Assembly: GCA_017515475.1 (NCBI GenBank) | Contig: JAFWFS010000009.1 | Coordinates: 1 to 51,710 of the forward strand | Direction of reading: 5' to 3' | Length of the DNA: 51,710 nucleotides | Source of the DNA: Erysipelotrichaceae bacterium | GTDB taxonomy: Bacteria > Bacillota_I > Bacilli_A > Erysipelotrichales > Erysipelotrichaceae | Shown here: positions 34,909 to 43,183 of the stretch, in pieces | Position numbering within the stretch: the first letter of the stretch is position 1 | Layout: each line of letters begins with the position of its first letter | Program-made: the position numbers and the translations under genes | The notes under the pieces: model-generated | What the model saw: the letters and a program-made list of their open reading frames with translations, nothing else | Databases searched by the model: none | Told to the model about the DNA's origin: nothing

Positions 34909-35130
34909 CTACGCTTCCTGTTTCTTTGTTCTCTTGAAGGACTCGATGTACTGCAGAAGTTCTTCCCTCGCTTCATCGGACATTGTCAGAAGGTCTTCAT
35001 GTCTTTGTATTGGAACAGTTATGACGCCTCCATAGGTGAATGTAACACTGATATGCTTCTTGTCAATTCCGGTGATGGTACCGCTGATGCCTGTGAGTTT
35101 ACTCTTGATAGATGTTCCGATCAGGGACAT
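34909..35130 (-). CDS. Small hypothetical beta-barrel-like protein
   Basis: A 73-residue protein. The first 45 residues alternate hydrophobic and polar residues like a small SH3/KOW barrel (SKLTGISGTITGIDKKHISV, then TYGGVITVPI), followed by a charged helix (EAREELLQYIESFKRTKKQ). GGAAAGGAGG lies 5-8 nt before the ATG, a very strong ribosome site. Upstream, TATAAT is readable on the minus strand near 35180. It may bind RNA or protein; I recognise no family. Confidence 0.7.
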   Translation of the reverse strand: MSLIGTSIKSKLTGISGTITGIDKKHISVTFTYGGVITVPIQRHEDLLTMSDEAREELLQYIESFKRTKKQEA

Positions 35131-35524
35131 AAAAGCCTCCTTTCCTTGTGTATGATATTTTAGTTCCCTTACTCGTTAATTATATCACAAAGAAGGAACA
35201 GAAAAACAGGGGAATAGATGGATATTAAATGATGGGGCATGTAATAAAAAGACCTGCTTTAATCTATACGACATAGAAAGCAGTTTTTAATTCATTGGCT
35301 TTAGATGAACAACTAAAACAAGAATATCTATGTATACAAAACTAAATCCGTACCAAAAAGTGTTTTACATCTATCATTCATCACTGTCCATCATAATCCT
35401 AAAATTAAAATCAGCAATATGTAACAGAACGAGTATGTCATATTTTCTTACTGGGAACATATGATCGTTCTCTACCTTTTCTGATTTATCTATTAAAAAA
35501 GCTGATTATTCAGCTTTTTTGTGA
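35131..35524. other. AT-rich intergenic region with two terminators
   Basis: About 390 bp, AT-rich and without a plausible gene. CTGCTTT (35254-35260) and AAAGCAG (35277-35283) form one hairpin with A and T runs; a stronger one precedes the next gene. It marks the edge of the AT-rich AbiH segment. Confidence 0.45.
35495..35520 (-). terminator. Terminator of the AbiH-linked unit
   Basis: AAAAAAGCTGA pairs with TCAGCTTTTTT around TTAT. It begins 4 nt past the stop of the 136-residue gene. Confidence 0.88.
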
Positions 35525-35935
35525 TTACACTTTCCATTTTCTTGTATTTAAGTCAATGAATTCTTCTAGTTTTATTATGCCTTCAAAATCTTTACCATAT
35601 TCGCCATTATTTGTTTGTTTGTCGAATTTAAAACTAATGTTATATAGTTTCCCTGTTTTTGTTCTTCTGATTAAGTCATTGTCAATAAAGAACTGTATGA
35701 CTTTTTTATGTCCTTCTACATCATCGCCATTCAAATAGAAACAAGCAACGCCGGTCTCTTTATCTGAATGTTTGCATTCTTTTACAACACCTTCGTTTAT
35801 AGCTTTTTCACACACTCTTTCTGCTTTTTCTTTATCGCCAAAGTAGTACATCCATTTTCCACATTTATCTCTATCTATCTCAGCGTGATCTGGGCTTAAG
35901 TAGAACACCCACCCACCTAATTGTACTTTTCTCAT
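35525..35935 (-). CDS. Hypothetical protein next to AbiH
   Basis: A 136-residue soluble protein. The ATG at 35935 is chosen because AGGAGA lies 6-7 nt upstream; a GTG at 35974 also opens the frame. It contains GKWMYYFGDKEKAERVCEKA, CKHSDKETGVACFYLNGDD, and a C-terminal part TKTGKLYNISFKFDKQT. I have an impression of a widespread orphan family with this pattern but can name no function. Base use is as AT-rich as in the AbiH gene, which ends 50 nt upstream, so both were probably acquired together. Confidence 0.7.
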   Translation of the reverse strand: MRKVQLGGWVFYLSPDHAEIDRDKCGKWMYYFGDKEKAERVCEKAINEGVVKECKHSDKETGVACFYLNGDDVEGHKKVIQFFIDNDLIRRTKTGKLYNISFKFDKQTNNGEYGKDFEGIIKLEEFIDLNTRKWKV

Positions 35936-35984
35936 GCTCTTTCTCCTATTGTTCTTCATTTCTTTATTATTCACGCTTTTTCTT

Positions 35985-37187
35985 TTAATTATAATTAAAC
36001 ATCATATCATCTTCTTCTTGTCTTTCTTTTAGTTTGTCATTTTCTTCCTCTTCTTTTCTAACCTTATTCTCTAAATCAATCATATAATTCTTATATTTTG
36101 TATCTCCTAATCCATTAATTAAAATAATTTCTTTATTGCCAATTCTTTCTATTAATACTTCTTTTGATAATATAGTCGATAAATTCCTAACAATCTCCTT
36201 TTTTGCGCTGTCATTATAATAACTGATTATCCAACGATTATTAGAAAGAGAGAGGATTGTATCCATATCTGAAAGGGAGAAGGAAAAACCAAAAAACAGT
36301 ATATGATCGCATTTATTATTCAACCACCGTTTATAATAGCTTCCAGTTTCTTTAATAATCCTTTGATAATACTTTTGGAAATCTAAGTATTCGTTTTCTC
36401 TTCCTTTAATCTCACTTTTTATTTCTTCATCAGTGCCAAATACCATCGTCTTATAATCATCACATTTTCCATGAATGAAATGATATTCTTTGTGTTTTTG
36501 AACATCATATTTTTCTTTAAAATGATTAGTATAATTAAAAGACAGAACTTTACTATAATAAGATGAATAAAAATGGAAATGACTTTCTTCTAAGTCGTTT
36601 TCCGGTTGAAAATAATAAAGATAAATCGAAAGCAATTCAATTAAACCATCTAAATCTTTTTTATAGTTATCAGTCAAATCAAAAATGGCATCTGGCTTTT
36701 CTTTATCTATTTTAGATATCTCTTTTTCAAAATATTCATACAGTAGTCTGTGCAAATCAAATTCATAAGCAGCATAATCACCTTTAAAATATCGTTCAAG
36801 AATAGCTAGGCAATTCATTGCTACACCAATAAACATCTCTAAATCTGCCCAATTTCTGCCTAAATGATCTTTGTAATCTTTGATCAATTTGATCCATGAG
36901 TTCTGCTCATACTTTTCGCGTATATCATTATGAGAAGTATAGTATTCACAAATCTTCGTTCCAATTCTTTTTATACTTATGTCTTTAGTTCCTTCAGTGT
37001 CATAGTTTTTAATGAATTCGTCAACGAACCTAATAGATTCGAATGGAATATCTTTTAGAGTCTTATCTATTGCTTCATAGAAATTAAAAAAATCTTCGTA
37101 TCTTGTTCTATAGCCGTGAGCAATATCAAATCCATTGCCGAGTACTAATACATTGTTTTTTTCTGGTATTTGTGTTGTTTCAATCAA
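35985..37187 (-). CDS. AbiH-family abortive phage infection protein
   Basis: A 400-residue protein starting at a TTG (37185-37187) with AAGGA 7 nt upstream. The N-terminus NNVLVLGNGFDIAHGYRTRY is the hallmark of AbiH, a family first described as a lactococcal phage-abortive infection protein. The later HILFFGFSFSLSDMDTIL is the second conserved part; the whole resembles a SIR2/nucleotide-binding fold. The last 30 residues are charged and helical (KEEEENDKLKERQEEDD). It would sense infection and stop the cell or the phage by an unknown mechanism. The gene is much more AT-rich than its neighbours, a sign of transfer. Confidence 0.88.
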   Translation of the reverse strand: MIETTQIPEKNNVLVLGNGFDIAHGYRTRYEDFFNFYEAIDKTLKDIPFESIRFVDEFIKNYDTEGTKDISIKRIGTKICEYYTSHNDIREKYEQNSWIKLIKDYKDHLGRNWADLEMFIGVAMNCLAILERYFKGDYAAYEFDLHRLLYEYFEKEISKIDKEKPDAIFDLTDNYKKDLDGLIELLSIYLYYFQPENDLEESHFHFYSSYYSKVLSFNYTNHFKEKYDVQKHKEYHFIHGKCDDYKTMVFGTDEEIKSEIKGRENEYLDFQKYYQRIIKETGSYYKRWLNNKCDHILFFGFSFSLSDMDTILSLSNNRWIISYYNDSAKKEIVRNLSTILSKEVLIERIGNKEIILINGLGDTKYKNYMIDLENKVRKEEEENDKLKERQEEDDMMFNYN

Positions 37188-37264
37188 AGTATTATCCTTC
37201 TTTCATTTAATATCATCATTTAGGTTGTTTATTATTAATTATATATTGATTGCTTTATGAGCAT

Positions 37265-38251
37265 TTATTCACAATACTGATCCCAGTAGTCTACTGCATC
37301 TTCATAGTCTTCAAACTCCCCGCTGTACTCTTCATAAAGGTCCTGTGCATCACTGCACACACAGTAGATCTCCATCCCTTCCTTCAGATCCTCTTCCTGT
37401 ATCCGTTCATGCTGTCTGTCATCCCATTCCCGGTAGACTTCATAATAGTCATAGCTTCTGGGATACTCGCTGTAAGGAATAATATGGATATTCCTGTATG
37501 ATTCCTCAAACAGCTCCCACAGATCCGGGCTGTATCTTTTCCCTGATGTAGTATCCGTATTCTTCGCTGTCGACTTGTACACAAGCCTAGGACCCTCATC
37601 CGTATCCTGATACCAGTAATAGGTGAAGTAGATGTCATTGCCTTTGACGTAGCACTCCATGTCGGAGTACTTCCCCAGGATGAAGTATTCATCATAGTAG
37701 CCTGTACTGTTTTCATATACGAACATGTCTATTTCATCTCCCGCTTCAGGCATGACGTAATCTCTGATTAGCTGCCTGTCTGCGTCAAGATAGTCCTGGT
37801 ATGCTTCTGACAGCCTGCATACGACTTTCGACTTCTCGGAATACTTTCTGTTTCTATCATAGGTATACTTGCAGCGGTATACTTCTCTGTCATCGCTTTT
37901 GAGATTCCATGTGAGTATCAGGTTATTGGTATTGTCTGATTGGATCACATAGGAGCAGTATTCCAGGATGGACCCGCTGAGTCTGTTTCTTAGATCTGAA
38001 TCAAAGAGTAATGATGGATCGGTGAAGCTTAATGATAATGGATCGGTGGTGTTTTTTGGTTTGGATGTCGTGGTGTCTGACTGTTCTTTTTTCTCTGTAG
38101 TGCTTACGGGTTTGGGGGTGTTTGTCTGTGGAGGAGTGGCTGTTGTTTTGTTGGTGTTTGACGAGATATAGTAAGCAACCATAATAATGATGATGAACAA
38201 GAGGATTTTCAGTTTATCTGTTCTATTGATGTCAGGTGTTTTGTGGTTCAT
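37265..38251 (-). CDS. Hypothetical membrane-anchored protein with Thr/Pro-rich linker
   Basis: A 328-residue protein with a short cytoplasmic part, one membrane helix (about residues 13-29, LKILLFIIIIMVAYYIS), and a low-complexity Thr/Pro/Lys linker (about 33-70) leading to an outer domain. The outer part is strongly acidic and Tyr-rich, for example GYYDEYFILGKYSD and EEYSGEFEDYEDAVDY. No catalytic motif is visible. The ribosome site is weak. I do not recognise the family. Confidence 0.7.
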   Translation of the reverse strand: MNHKTPDINRTDKLKILLFIIIIMVAYYISSNTNKTTATPPQTNTPKPVSTTEKKEQSDTTTSKPKNTTDPLSLSFTDPSLLFDSDLRNRLSGSILEYCSYVIQSDNTNNLILTWNLKSDDREVYRCKYTYDRNRKYSEKSKVVCRLSEAYQDYLDADRQLIRDYVMPEAGDEIDMFVYENSTGYYDEYFILGKYSDMECYVKGNDIYFTYYWYQDTDEGPRLVYKSTAKNTDTTSGKRYSPDLWELFEESYRNIHIIPYSEYPRSYDYYEVYREWDDRQHERIQEEDLKEGMEIYCVCSDAQDLYEEYSGEFEDYEDAVDYWDQYCE

Positions 38252-38316
38252 TTTGTTTTAGTTGTCTTTTTTATTAATATATCAGTTATCAGTATTTCCG
38301 GTCCAGCAGGTATCTT

Positions 38317-38487
38317 TTAATATCCTGCTTTGTCCAGCTGAACAAGGACGAATCCTGCTGTAAGTGTCAGACCGATCCACCACCAGACGTTGGCGAATTC
38401 ACAGGCTATCAGAAAAACGACAGGATAGAAAAAGAGCACAAATCCTGCCAATGCTCCAATCCATGTTAATAGTTTGTTTTTTCTCAT
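38317..38487 (-). CDS. Small two-helix membrane protein
   Basis: A 56-residue protein with two hydrophobic segments, about 9-28 (WIGALAGFVLFFYPVVFLI) and 34-52 (VWWWIGLTLTAGFVLVQL), and a basic start (MRKNKLL). GGAGAA lies 4-8 nt before the ATG. It is 19 nt downstream of the 120-residue gene on the same strand and probably co-transcribed with it. Function unknown. Confidence 0.62.
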   Translation of the reverse strand: MRKNKLLTWIGALAGFVLFFYPVVFLIACEFANVWWWIGLTLTAGFVLVQLDKAGY

Positions 38488-38506
38488 CTCAGTTCTCCTT
38501 AATTGA

Positions 38507-38869
38507 TCAGTTGTCTGTTATCACATGGACCTTTAAGAATTCTCTTATGATCTGCTTCTCTTCCTCGGGGTGTTCCTCTTCTAGGAATTCATATAACCTC
38601 TCGAAGATCCTGTTGACCTTGTTCTGATCGTTAAAATCCCACCACAGTTCATCGATCAGTATATCCGGTTCCGTTGGATCAATTATTTCTTCGATTGTGT
38701 CGATATCGGTAAAAGGTATTCCGTTCCTTCTGATAATGATGAAGTTCTCATCAGAATCATCTTCTCCCTGGTATGAGACTAGACGGATCACACCTTTCAC
38801 ATCTTCTCCGTTTTTAGAATGTATAACACAGAACTTTCTATCAAAAGAAAATATATCTTTAGAATTCAT
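38507..38869 (-). CDS. Hypothetical acidic protein
   Basis: A 120-residue soluble acidic protein. The first half looks beta-rich (RKFCVIHSKNGEDVKGVIRL), like a small barrel, and the second is helical (NRIFERLYEFLEEEHPEEEK). AAGGAG lies 5-8 nt upstream of the ATG. Size, acidity and isolated setting fit an immunity or antitoxin-like protein, but this is inference only. Confidence 0.65.
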   Translation of the reverse strand: MNSKDIFSFDRKFCVIHSKNGEDVKGVIRLVSYQGEDDSDENFIIIRRNGIPFTDIDTIEEIIDPTEPDILIDELWWDFNDQNKVNRIFERLYEFLEEEHPEEEKQIIREFLKVHVITDN

Positions 38870-38916
38870 TGTTTCTCCTTCTTTATCTATATTTTATGAT
38901 TATGTTTTGTACAAAA

Positions 38917-38972
38917 AAACGAACAGTAGATTGTATGTGACAATTAATAAAAAGCAGCAGGCAGGTTCGTTT
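38917..38972 (-). terminator. Terminator after the WG-repeat lipoprotein
   Basis: AAACGAAC and GTTCGTTT pair across a 40-base loop, followed on the minus strand by TTTTTTTG. The long loop makes this less certain. Confidence 0.5.
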
Positions 38973-39058
38973 CAATAGGCTAAAAGTACCTACTGACGCG
39001 ACCACCAGCTGCGAGTTTTATAATATAACTATTTGCTATTAAATAATAAGCAGAACTA

Positions 39059-40450
39059 TTAATCTCCTAATATCAGCCATGTACCATCATCGGCTATCCA
39101 GTAATCGTGATTCTTGCTTATTTTATACCAGCGGTACCCTTCAGAAGTTTTTCTTCCATAGTATGGCACGGTTGCATATTCATATATATGACCGACAACT
39201 TTACCGTATGTACCTGCAGCATCTCTGATACGAATAGTATTAGCTTTTTTAAGCTGTAAATGACCAATATATCCGCTTTCATCAGTTACTTTCGTATCAT
39301 CCTGATAAGTAACTCCATTCTTGGCATAGATTCTGATGCCAGATTGTTTATCAAGATTATCAGAAGATCTGCCGGTTAAGAACGGATTGCTTTCTGTAGT
39401 AGAAGCATTGTCTGATTGAGATTCTATAATGCTCTCAATTATCTCTGTTCTTTTCTGATTATCTATAACATCTATTGTGTTGAGTTTTCCCAGCTTTCCG
39501 TTAATAATGACCCAGGATTTTCCTTCATAAATCTGCGTAGCTGCATCAAAAACATAATCGATGACCAGATTCCCTTTCATATCTATGTAGCCCCATTTAT
39601 TATCTTTCATTACAGGAGCATATCCTTCATAGAAACCTAGACCGCCATCAAATCCGCCAAACAATAGATTTCCTTTTTCGTCATAATATTTAGCGTCAGT
39701 TGCATAATAATTGTCATAATAACTCCATGATGATGAAAAAAGTATAATCCCTGAAGAATAATCAAAACAATGATTCTTCCTTGGATTCAAACTAAACAAG
39801 GTAACTTCATCATTATCGATTAAAACATAATCGTAGATACCTGCTTCATCATAGGAAACAATCAAAAATCTGTCACCATATCTTTCTTTTATAGATTTGG
39901 TTTCGTCCATGGAACCGTATCCCAACAGTTTATATCCGTTGTTGGTATATTTAAAAGTCAGGTAATAACCGTCGCTTCCAATTCCGCAACCACCATCATA
40001 ATGAGTAATCGTTTCATCATAATTCAGTATTGCACAAGGTCCATTCCCACCGCCCGAAGTAAACCATACGTCATTAGACCGGTAAATAGCATCGGCATAA
40101 ATTGCTTTGATTATTGTGTTTCCGTTTTCATCAAGAAGACCATATTTTCCATAATTTTCAACCAAAATACTGCCTACATGAGATTGCCCATATAATTTTG
40201 GGTCATTAATAAAAACTACATCTTCTGGGCTATGTTTAAAACTAATCATTACATCGTCATAATAAAGATTCGGTTCAATATCCCAGACGACAATTGGATC
40301 AATCTTTTCTTCTTCATCTATTGTTGTTTCTTCAGTGGTTTCATTGACATCATTGATATCTTCATTGTTTTCTTGACAACTCGTAATGTTTAATAAAAGC
40401 ATTATTATTAAAACGGTCTTCAATAAGGTTATTACTCTAGTCAACATCAT
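39059..40450 (-). CDS. WG-repeat lipoprotein with C-terminal SH3-like domain
   Basis: A 463-residue lipoprotein: signal ending LLLNITSC (lipobox Cys25). The body has WG/KWG-type repeats, such as YGKYGLLDENGNTIIKAIY and DNKWGYIDMKGNLVIDYVF. The C-terminal 70 residues resemble a bacterial SH3 domain (TIRIRDAAGTYGKVVGHIYE, then RWYKISKNHDYWIADDG), likely binding cell wall. GAGGTGAT precedes the ATG. It is surface-exposed and likely acts in binding rather than catalysis. AT-rich compared with the first 28 kb. Confidence 0.82.
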   Translation of the reverse strand: MMLTRVITLLKTVLIIMLLLNITSCQENNEDINDVNETTEETTIDEEEKIDPIVVWDIEPNLYYDDVMISFKHSPEDVVFINDPKLYGQSHVGSILVENYGKYGLLDENGNTIIKAIYADAIYRSNDVWFTSGGGNGPCAILNYDETITHYDGGCGIGSDGYYLTFKYTNNGYKLLGYGSMDETKSIKERYGDRFLIVSYDEAGIYDYVLIDNDEVTLFSLNPRKNHCFDYSSGIILFSSSWSYYDNYYATDAKYYDEKGNLLFGGFDGGLGFYEGYAPVMKDNKWGYIDMKGNLVIDYVFDAATQIYEGKSWVIINGKLGKLNTIDVIDNQKRTEIIESIIESQSDNASTTESNPFLTGRSSDNLDKQSGIRIYAKNGVTYQDDTKVTDESGYIGHLQLKKANTIRIRDAAGTYGKVVGHIYEYATVPYYGRKTSEGYRWYKISKNHDYWIADDGTWLILGD

Positions 40451-40565
40451 TAATCACCTCGAATTTATAATTCATCCTCATTATAAATTAGAAAGACTCT
40501 GAGAGTATATCAGAGCCTGCATTATTTAACAGAATTATGTCTAGGATATCTACGATTTACATTCC

Positions 40566-41012
40566 TTAGTTCTGATTATCCTTCATCCAGGCAGCGCCTT
40601 CTTCATAGATCTGTCTCAGTTCTTCAGGGAAATCGTATCTGAGTTCAATAAACTCTCCGGTCCATTTATCGTATATCCCATATTCGTCCAAAATCATCTC
40701 CATTCTCTTTGCCATGGATGGTTCATTCATGATTCTCTTAACGACTTCTTCCTTGTCGTATTCTTCAATATAGAAATCAATATTCCACGACAATCCTATT
40801 TCTTCGTTGTAGTGGTGATCGTTGTTCAGCCTGAATTTATTTTCTTCAGCAGTCTTAACGATCGTATTCTCTATCTGCATTATGTTTGCTCCAATCTCGT
40901 CATTATTCATTCCCTCGCATATGCCGGAATCAACCGCAAGACGCCAGATTGTCGTATTCTCACCTACATGGTTCTTGAGATATTCAATCAGTTTCTTTTC
41001 ATCAATTTTCAT
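40566..41012 (-). CDS. Hypothetical protein
   Basis: A 148-residue soluble protein. The N-terminus is helical (DEKKLIEYLKNHVGENTTIW), the middle includes NEEIGLSWNIDFYIEEYDKEE, and the end is acidic (DFPEELRQIYEEGAAWMKD). AGGGGG lies about 8 nt before the ATG. A single gene between AT-rich spacers; no family recognised. It is one of several small acidic orphan genes in this region. Confidence 0.65.
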   Translation of the reverse strand: MKIDEKKLIEYLKNHVGENTTIWRLAVDSGICEGMNNDEIGANIMQIENTIVKTAEENKFRLNNDHHYNEEIGLSWNIDFYIEEYDKEEVVKRIMNEPSMAKRMEMILDEYGIYDKWTGEFIELRYDFPEELRQIYEEGAAWMKDNQN

Positions 41013-41087
41013 TTTTAATTCCCCCTTTTTCTGCCTTTATTATGGAACGGAGAAATACTCCTGTGGTCGTTTCCGAAACGACATTAT

Positions 41088-41495
41088 TTAGAATTGATGA
41101 AAGTCTAAACCTCCTAATTCCCTTCTATCTTTATAATTCACAAAACCGGAATACTTGCTGGTGGACGGCTGCGTGTAGTAGCAGTCTTTCATATACGGTA
41201 TGCCGTTTGTCTCCAAATCTACGAAAATGAACCCTTTATCCAGGTATTCCCCGTACTTGTCTCTGACTGCCTCATACAGGTCTCCATGGTAGAAGCCTTC
41301 ATGTTTCAGCAAATCAATAAACAAATCTCTTCCTGCATAATCAAGAAACCAGTTGTATTCGAAATCGAAGTCGAACATGTTTTCGCAGTTGGTGTTAACC
41401 GTAGTAATGCGAATCATTTCAATGTCCGCATTGTCCTCAATCTCGAATCCGTGTATGACACAGGAAGAATAGGAATCTTCAATGTACTTGCTCAT
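41088..41495 (-). CDS. Hypothetical protein, paralogue of 41507-41920
   Basis: A 135-residue protein with beta-rich start (HGFEIEDNADIEMIRITTV) and the stretch LFIDLLKHEGFYHGDLYEAV that aligns with LRLVEILKEEGYYRKSLYHA in the next gene upstream. AGGAGGT lies 5-7 nt before the ATG. It is 11 nt downstream of its paralogue, so the two form an operon. Tandem diverged copies are typical of immunity genes, but I have no direct evidence for that role. Confidence 0.68.
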   Translation of the reverse strand: MSKYIEDSYSSCVIHGFEIEDNADIEMIRITTVNTNCENMFDFDFEYNWFLDYAGRDLFIDLLKHEGFYHGDLYEAVRDKYGEYLDKGFIFVDLETNGIPYMKDCYYTQPSTSKYSGFVNYKDRRELGGLDFHQF

Positions 41496-41506
41496 GGTTT
41501 TACCTC

Positions 41507-41920
41507 CTATAGATCATCATCAAGCCCGATTATCTCTTCAGGCAGCTCTTTTTCGTCGTATTCGAACCGGTACATGTCTTCATTCAGTTCGACCGAGTAA
41601 TAAGCTGAATCCGTTCTGAAATGACGGCTGTATCTGATGCGTTTCTCATCCAGAAAAAAAGAGAAGGCACTGTCGTCTATTTTCTTGCCGAACCTGTAGG
41701 CCAGAGCATGGTACAGGCTTTTTCTGTAATACCCTTCTTCTTTAAGAATCTCGACAAGTCTGAGCATATTCACTCTGCTGATGCGGTATTCTATCCTATA
41801 ATCGACGACATCCGTACAGCAGTGGTACATCCCAAACAGCGTTATGGATGTCAGATCCCTGGAACGGGGATCATACTCATCCGCCTTAAAACCCTTCGGG
41901 TTATAGAAGAATTCATCCAT
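41507..41920 (-). CDS. Hypothetical protein, paralogue of 41088-41495
   Basis: A 137-residue protein related to its downstream neighbour over about 90 residues (same order of blocks, roughly a quarter identical by eye). Distinct parts are the start (MDEFFYNPKGFKADEYD) and the acidic end (EKELPEEIIGLDDDL). GGGAGGT lies 6-8 nt before the ATG. Directly upstream on the same strand is the eight-hairpin RNA region, which could serve as its leader. Confidence 0.68.
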   Translation of the reverse strand: MDEFFYNPKGFKADEYDPRSRDLTSITLFGMYHCCTDVVDYRIEYRISRVNMLRLVEILKEEGYYRKSLYHALAYRFGKKIDDSAFSFFLDEKRIRYSRHFRTDSAYYSVELNEDMYRFEYDEKELPEEIIGLDDDL

Positions 41921-41948
41921 GGCATTACCTCCCTTTATTCATGAATGC

Positions 41949-42277
41949 ATCCGGGACGACCTGGTCGCCCCGGATCAGACATCGGACGCGTTAACTGTCG
42001 GGCCTAGCCGATTATGTTGAATATTTCAACGGTCAATTATCGGGCGGCTGACAGGTTGAGAATGTCGGATCGCTAATGGCGAATCTGACTTCTGACACTA
42101 AGAGTGATTAAGGAAGCGACTGGCATCGGATCATTCACTGATCCATCAGGATTCCTAAGCACCTCAGTTATAATATGAATCTCATCTTACAGACGGGTTA
42201 CATATACAGTTTTCAAAGAACTGCAAACTTACGGACTTACACTTCAGTCCGTGGAAGCGGCTACAGCCGACAGCCGC
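41949..42277 (-). ncRNA. Candidate structured RNA with eight hairpins
   Basis: No reading frame fits here, and the sequence is GC-richer than its neighbours. Hairpins by position: 41949-41975 (12-bp stem including one G-T pair, loop of three), 42008-42043 (CCGAT/ATCGG enclosing GTTGAA/TTCAAC), 42064-42089 (GTC/GAC around TCGC/GCGA), 42096-42106, 42128-42144 (GGATCA/TGATCC), 42207-42223 (CAGTT/AACTG), 42231-42252 (ACGGACT/AGTCCGT) and 42257-42277 (GCGGCT/AGCCGC). The strand is inferred from the flanking minus-strand genes. It could be the 3' part of the 207-residue gene's transcript, a leader of the paralogue pair, or a free RNA. I cannot match it to a known class. Confidence 0.6.
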
Positions 42278-42297
42278 GCATCCTTTATGCCCAGAGG

Positions 42298-42921
42298 CTA
42301 AGACTCGAGGTAGATTTCCTCTAGACTCGAGTCGTAGTCGTAGCTTGGCACGAAGTCGACATCTACCGACAGGACCAGCTCATCGAGCTTCAGCGATGTC
42401 TCGCTGAACTCCTGTTTAAGATGCTTCAGTATCGACTTGAGATGACTCTTGTCAATATCGTAAGTCGTCACCGTCCTGGTCGGGTAACGGTAAACCGCAG
42501 GCTTGCCGTCGTTGTCCTTGCCATAGGCCTGGTCTTCGCCTTCGCACTGGAAGGACTTGACGTTCTCCATCTCGCTCAGGCTTTTTATCAGAAACTCCTT
42601 GACGACGTTGTCCTGCTTCAGAGCATCAAAACTGACGGAGCATCCTGCCTTTGCCTTTTCAATGGCAAGCGTCAGGCTGCGCTTGTCTGCCAGAATACCC
42701 TGAGCAAGGTCGACCAGTCTGTCGAACTCGAAACGTCCGTCTCCCGCCGCATACGAGGTGCTGACCGGAACTTCCTCGACAACATCTTCACCGATGTTGG
42801 CCTTGGAATACATCCGTACCACCTTTGTACAGGCGAAGGTATCCGCACTCAGCATACGTATCGTCTGCTGGTACAGGGACTGCATTTTGTTTTGGAGCGT
42901 GAACGCCTCTTTAAGTCTCAT
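42298..42921 (-). CDS. Unknown 207-residue protein between structured RNAs
   Basis: A 207-residue soluble protein. The ATG at 42921 has GGGGG 7-11 nt upstream; the frame is open to 42999, but that part forms the structured leader. The N-terminus is helical (MRLKEAFTLQNKMQSLYQQT). The middle includes FEFDRLVDLAQGILADKRSL, then KPAVYRYPTRTVTTYDIDKS; the end is acidic (LSVDVDFVPSYDYDSSLEE). I recall similar uncharacterised proteins in clostridial genomes, without a function. It is flanked by structured RNA on both sides and is divergent from an RHH-WYL regulator. Confidence 0.75.
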   Translation of the reverse strand: MRLKEAFTLQNKMQSLYQQTIRMLSADTFACTKVVRMYSKANIGEDVVEEVPVSTSYAAGDGRFEFDRLVDLAQGILADKRSLTLAIEKAKAGCSVSFDALKQDNVVKEFLIKSLSEMENVKSFQCEGEDQAYGKDNDGKPAVYRYPTRTVTTYDIDKSHLKSILKHLKQEFSETSLKLDELVLSVDVDFVPSYDYDSSLEEIYLES

Positions 42922-42967
42922 AACAATTACCCCCTTTGACTCAGTCTGTTTACTAGAACAGCTAACT

Positions 42968-43042
42968 CCCGGATCATCGGCAAGCCATCCGGGCGGCAAT
43001 CTTTTTTACCGTGGCGTGTCTCTACCACCGTCCCGAAGGGAC
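42968..43042 (-). promoter_or_regulatory. Structured 5' leader of the 207-residue gene
   Basis: Between the gene and a possible minus-strand TATGAT box (43049-43054) lie three hairpins: GTCCC/GGGAC (43030-43042), GTGG/CCAC just before it, and CCCGGAT (42968-42974)/ATCCGGG (42987-42993). The last stem has the same seven-base arms as the terminal hairpin at 41949-41975. No known riboswitch core is recognised. Confidence 0.5.
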
Positions 43043-43097
43043 ACTTTTATCATAAAACGGGATGAAAACGAATAAAATTGCTGATTTTAGAAGAAAA

Positions 43098-43166
43098 AAT
43101 GACCCCTAATTCTAGATGATTCTCCTTTATTTATGCATTATATGTATATTGTAATGACCCCTAATT
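43098..43166. repeat. Two copies of AATGACCCCTAATT, likely operators
   Basis: Direct repeats at 43098-43111 and 43153-43166, identical over 14 bases and 55 bp apart. The second falls in the spacer of the regulator's promoter. Nothing else in the window matches them. They fit binding sites for the ribbon-helix-helix domain of the adjacent regulator. Confidence 0.65.
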
Positions 43167-43177
43167 ATGAATATAAT
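43149..43177 (+). promoter_or_regulatory. Promoter of the RHH-WYL gene, leaderless layout
   Basis: TTGTAA (43149-43154), 17-nt spacer, TATAAT (43172-43177). The ATG at 43184 lies where transcription should begin, and no ribosome site is present, so the message may be leaderless. The spacer is filled by the operator-like repeat. Confidence 0.65.
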
Positions 43178-43183
43178 TGAGTT

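Noticed and set aside
33559..35163. Long plus-strand open frame of 534 codons
   Set aside because: It mirrors the aminotransferase on the other strand, whose PLP motifs and codon pattern are clear; the plus frame has no family pattern.
42922..42999. N-terminal extension of the 207-residue protein
   Set aside because: The frame is open, but the strong GGGGG ribosome site favours 42921, and the upstream DNA forms hairpins.
43010..43042. T-box-like GGTGG in the leader of the 207-residue gene
   Set aside because: The T-box core GGTGGnACCGCG is not completed and there is no anticodon-type stem or terminator.
41949..43054. Group I or group II intron with internal ORF
   Set aside because: No intron-boundary signature, no domain V-like hairpin and no LAGLIDADG, HNH or reverse transcriptase motif in the ORF.
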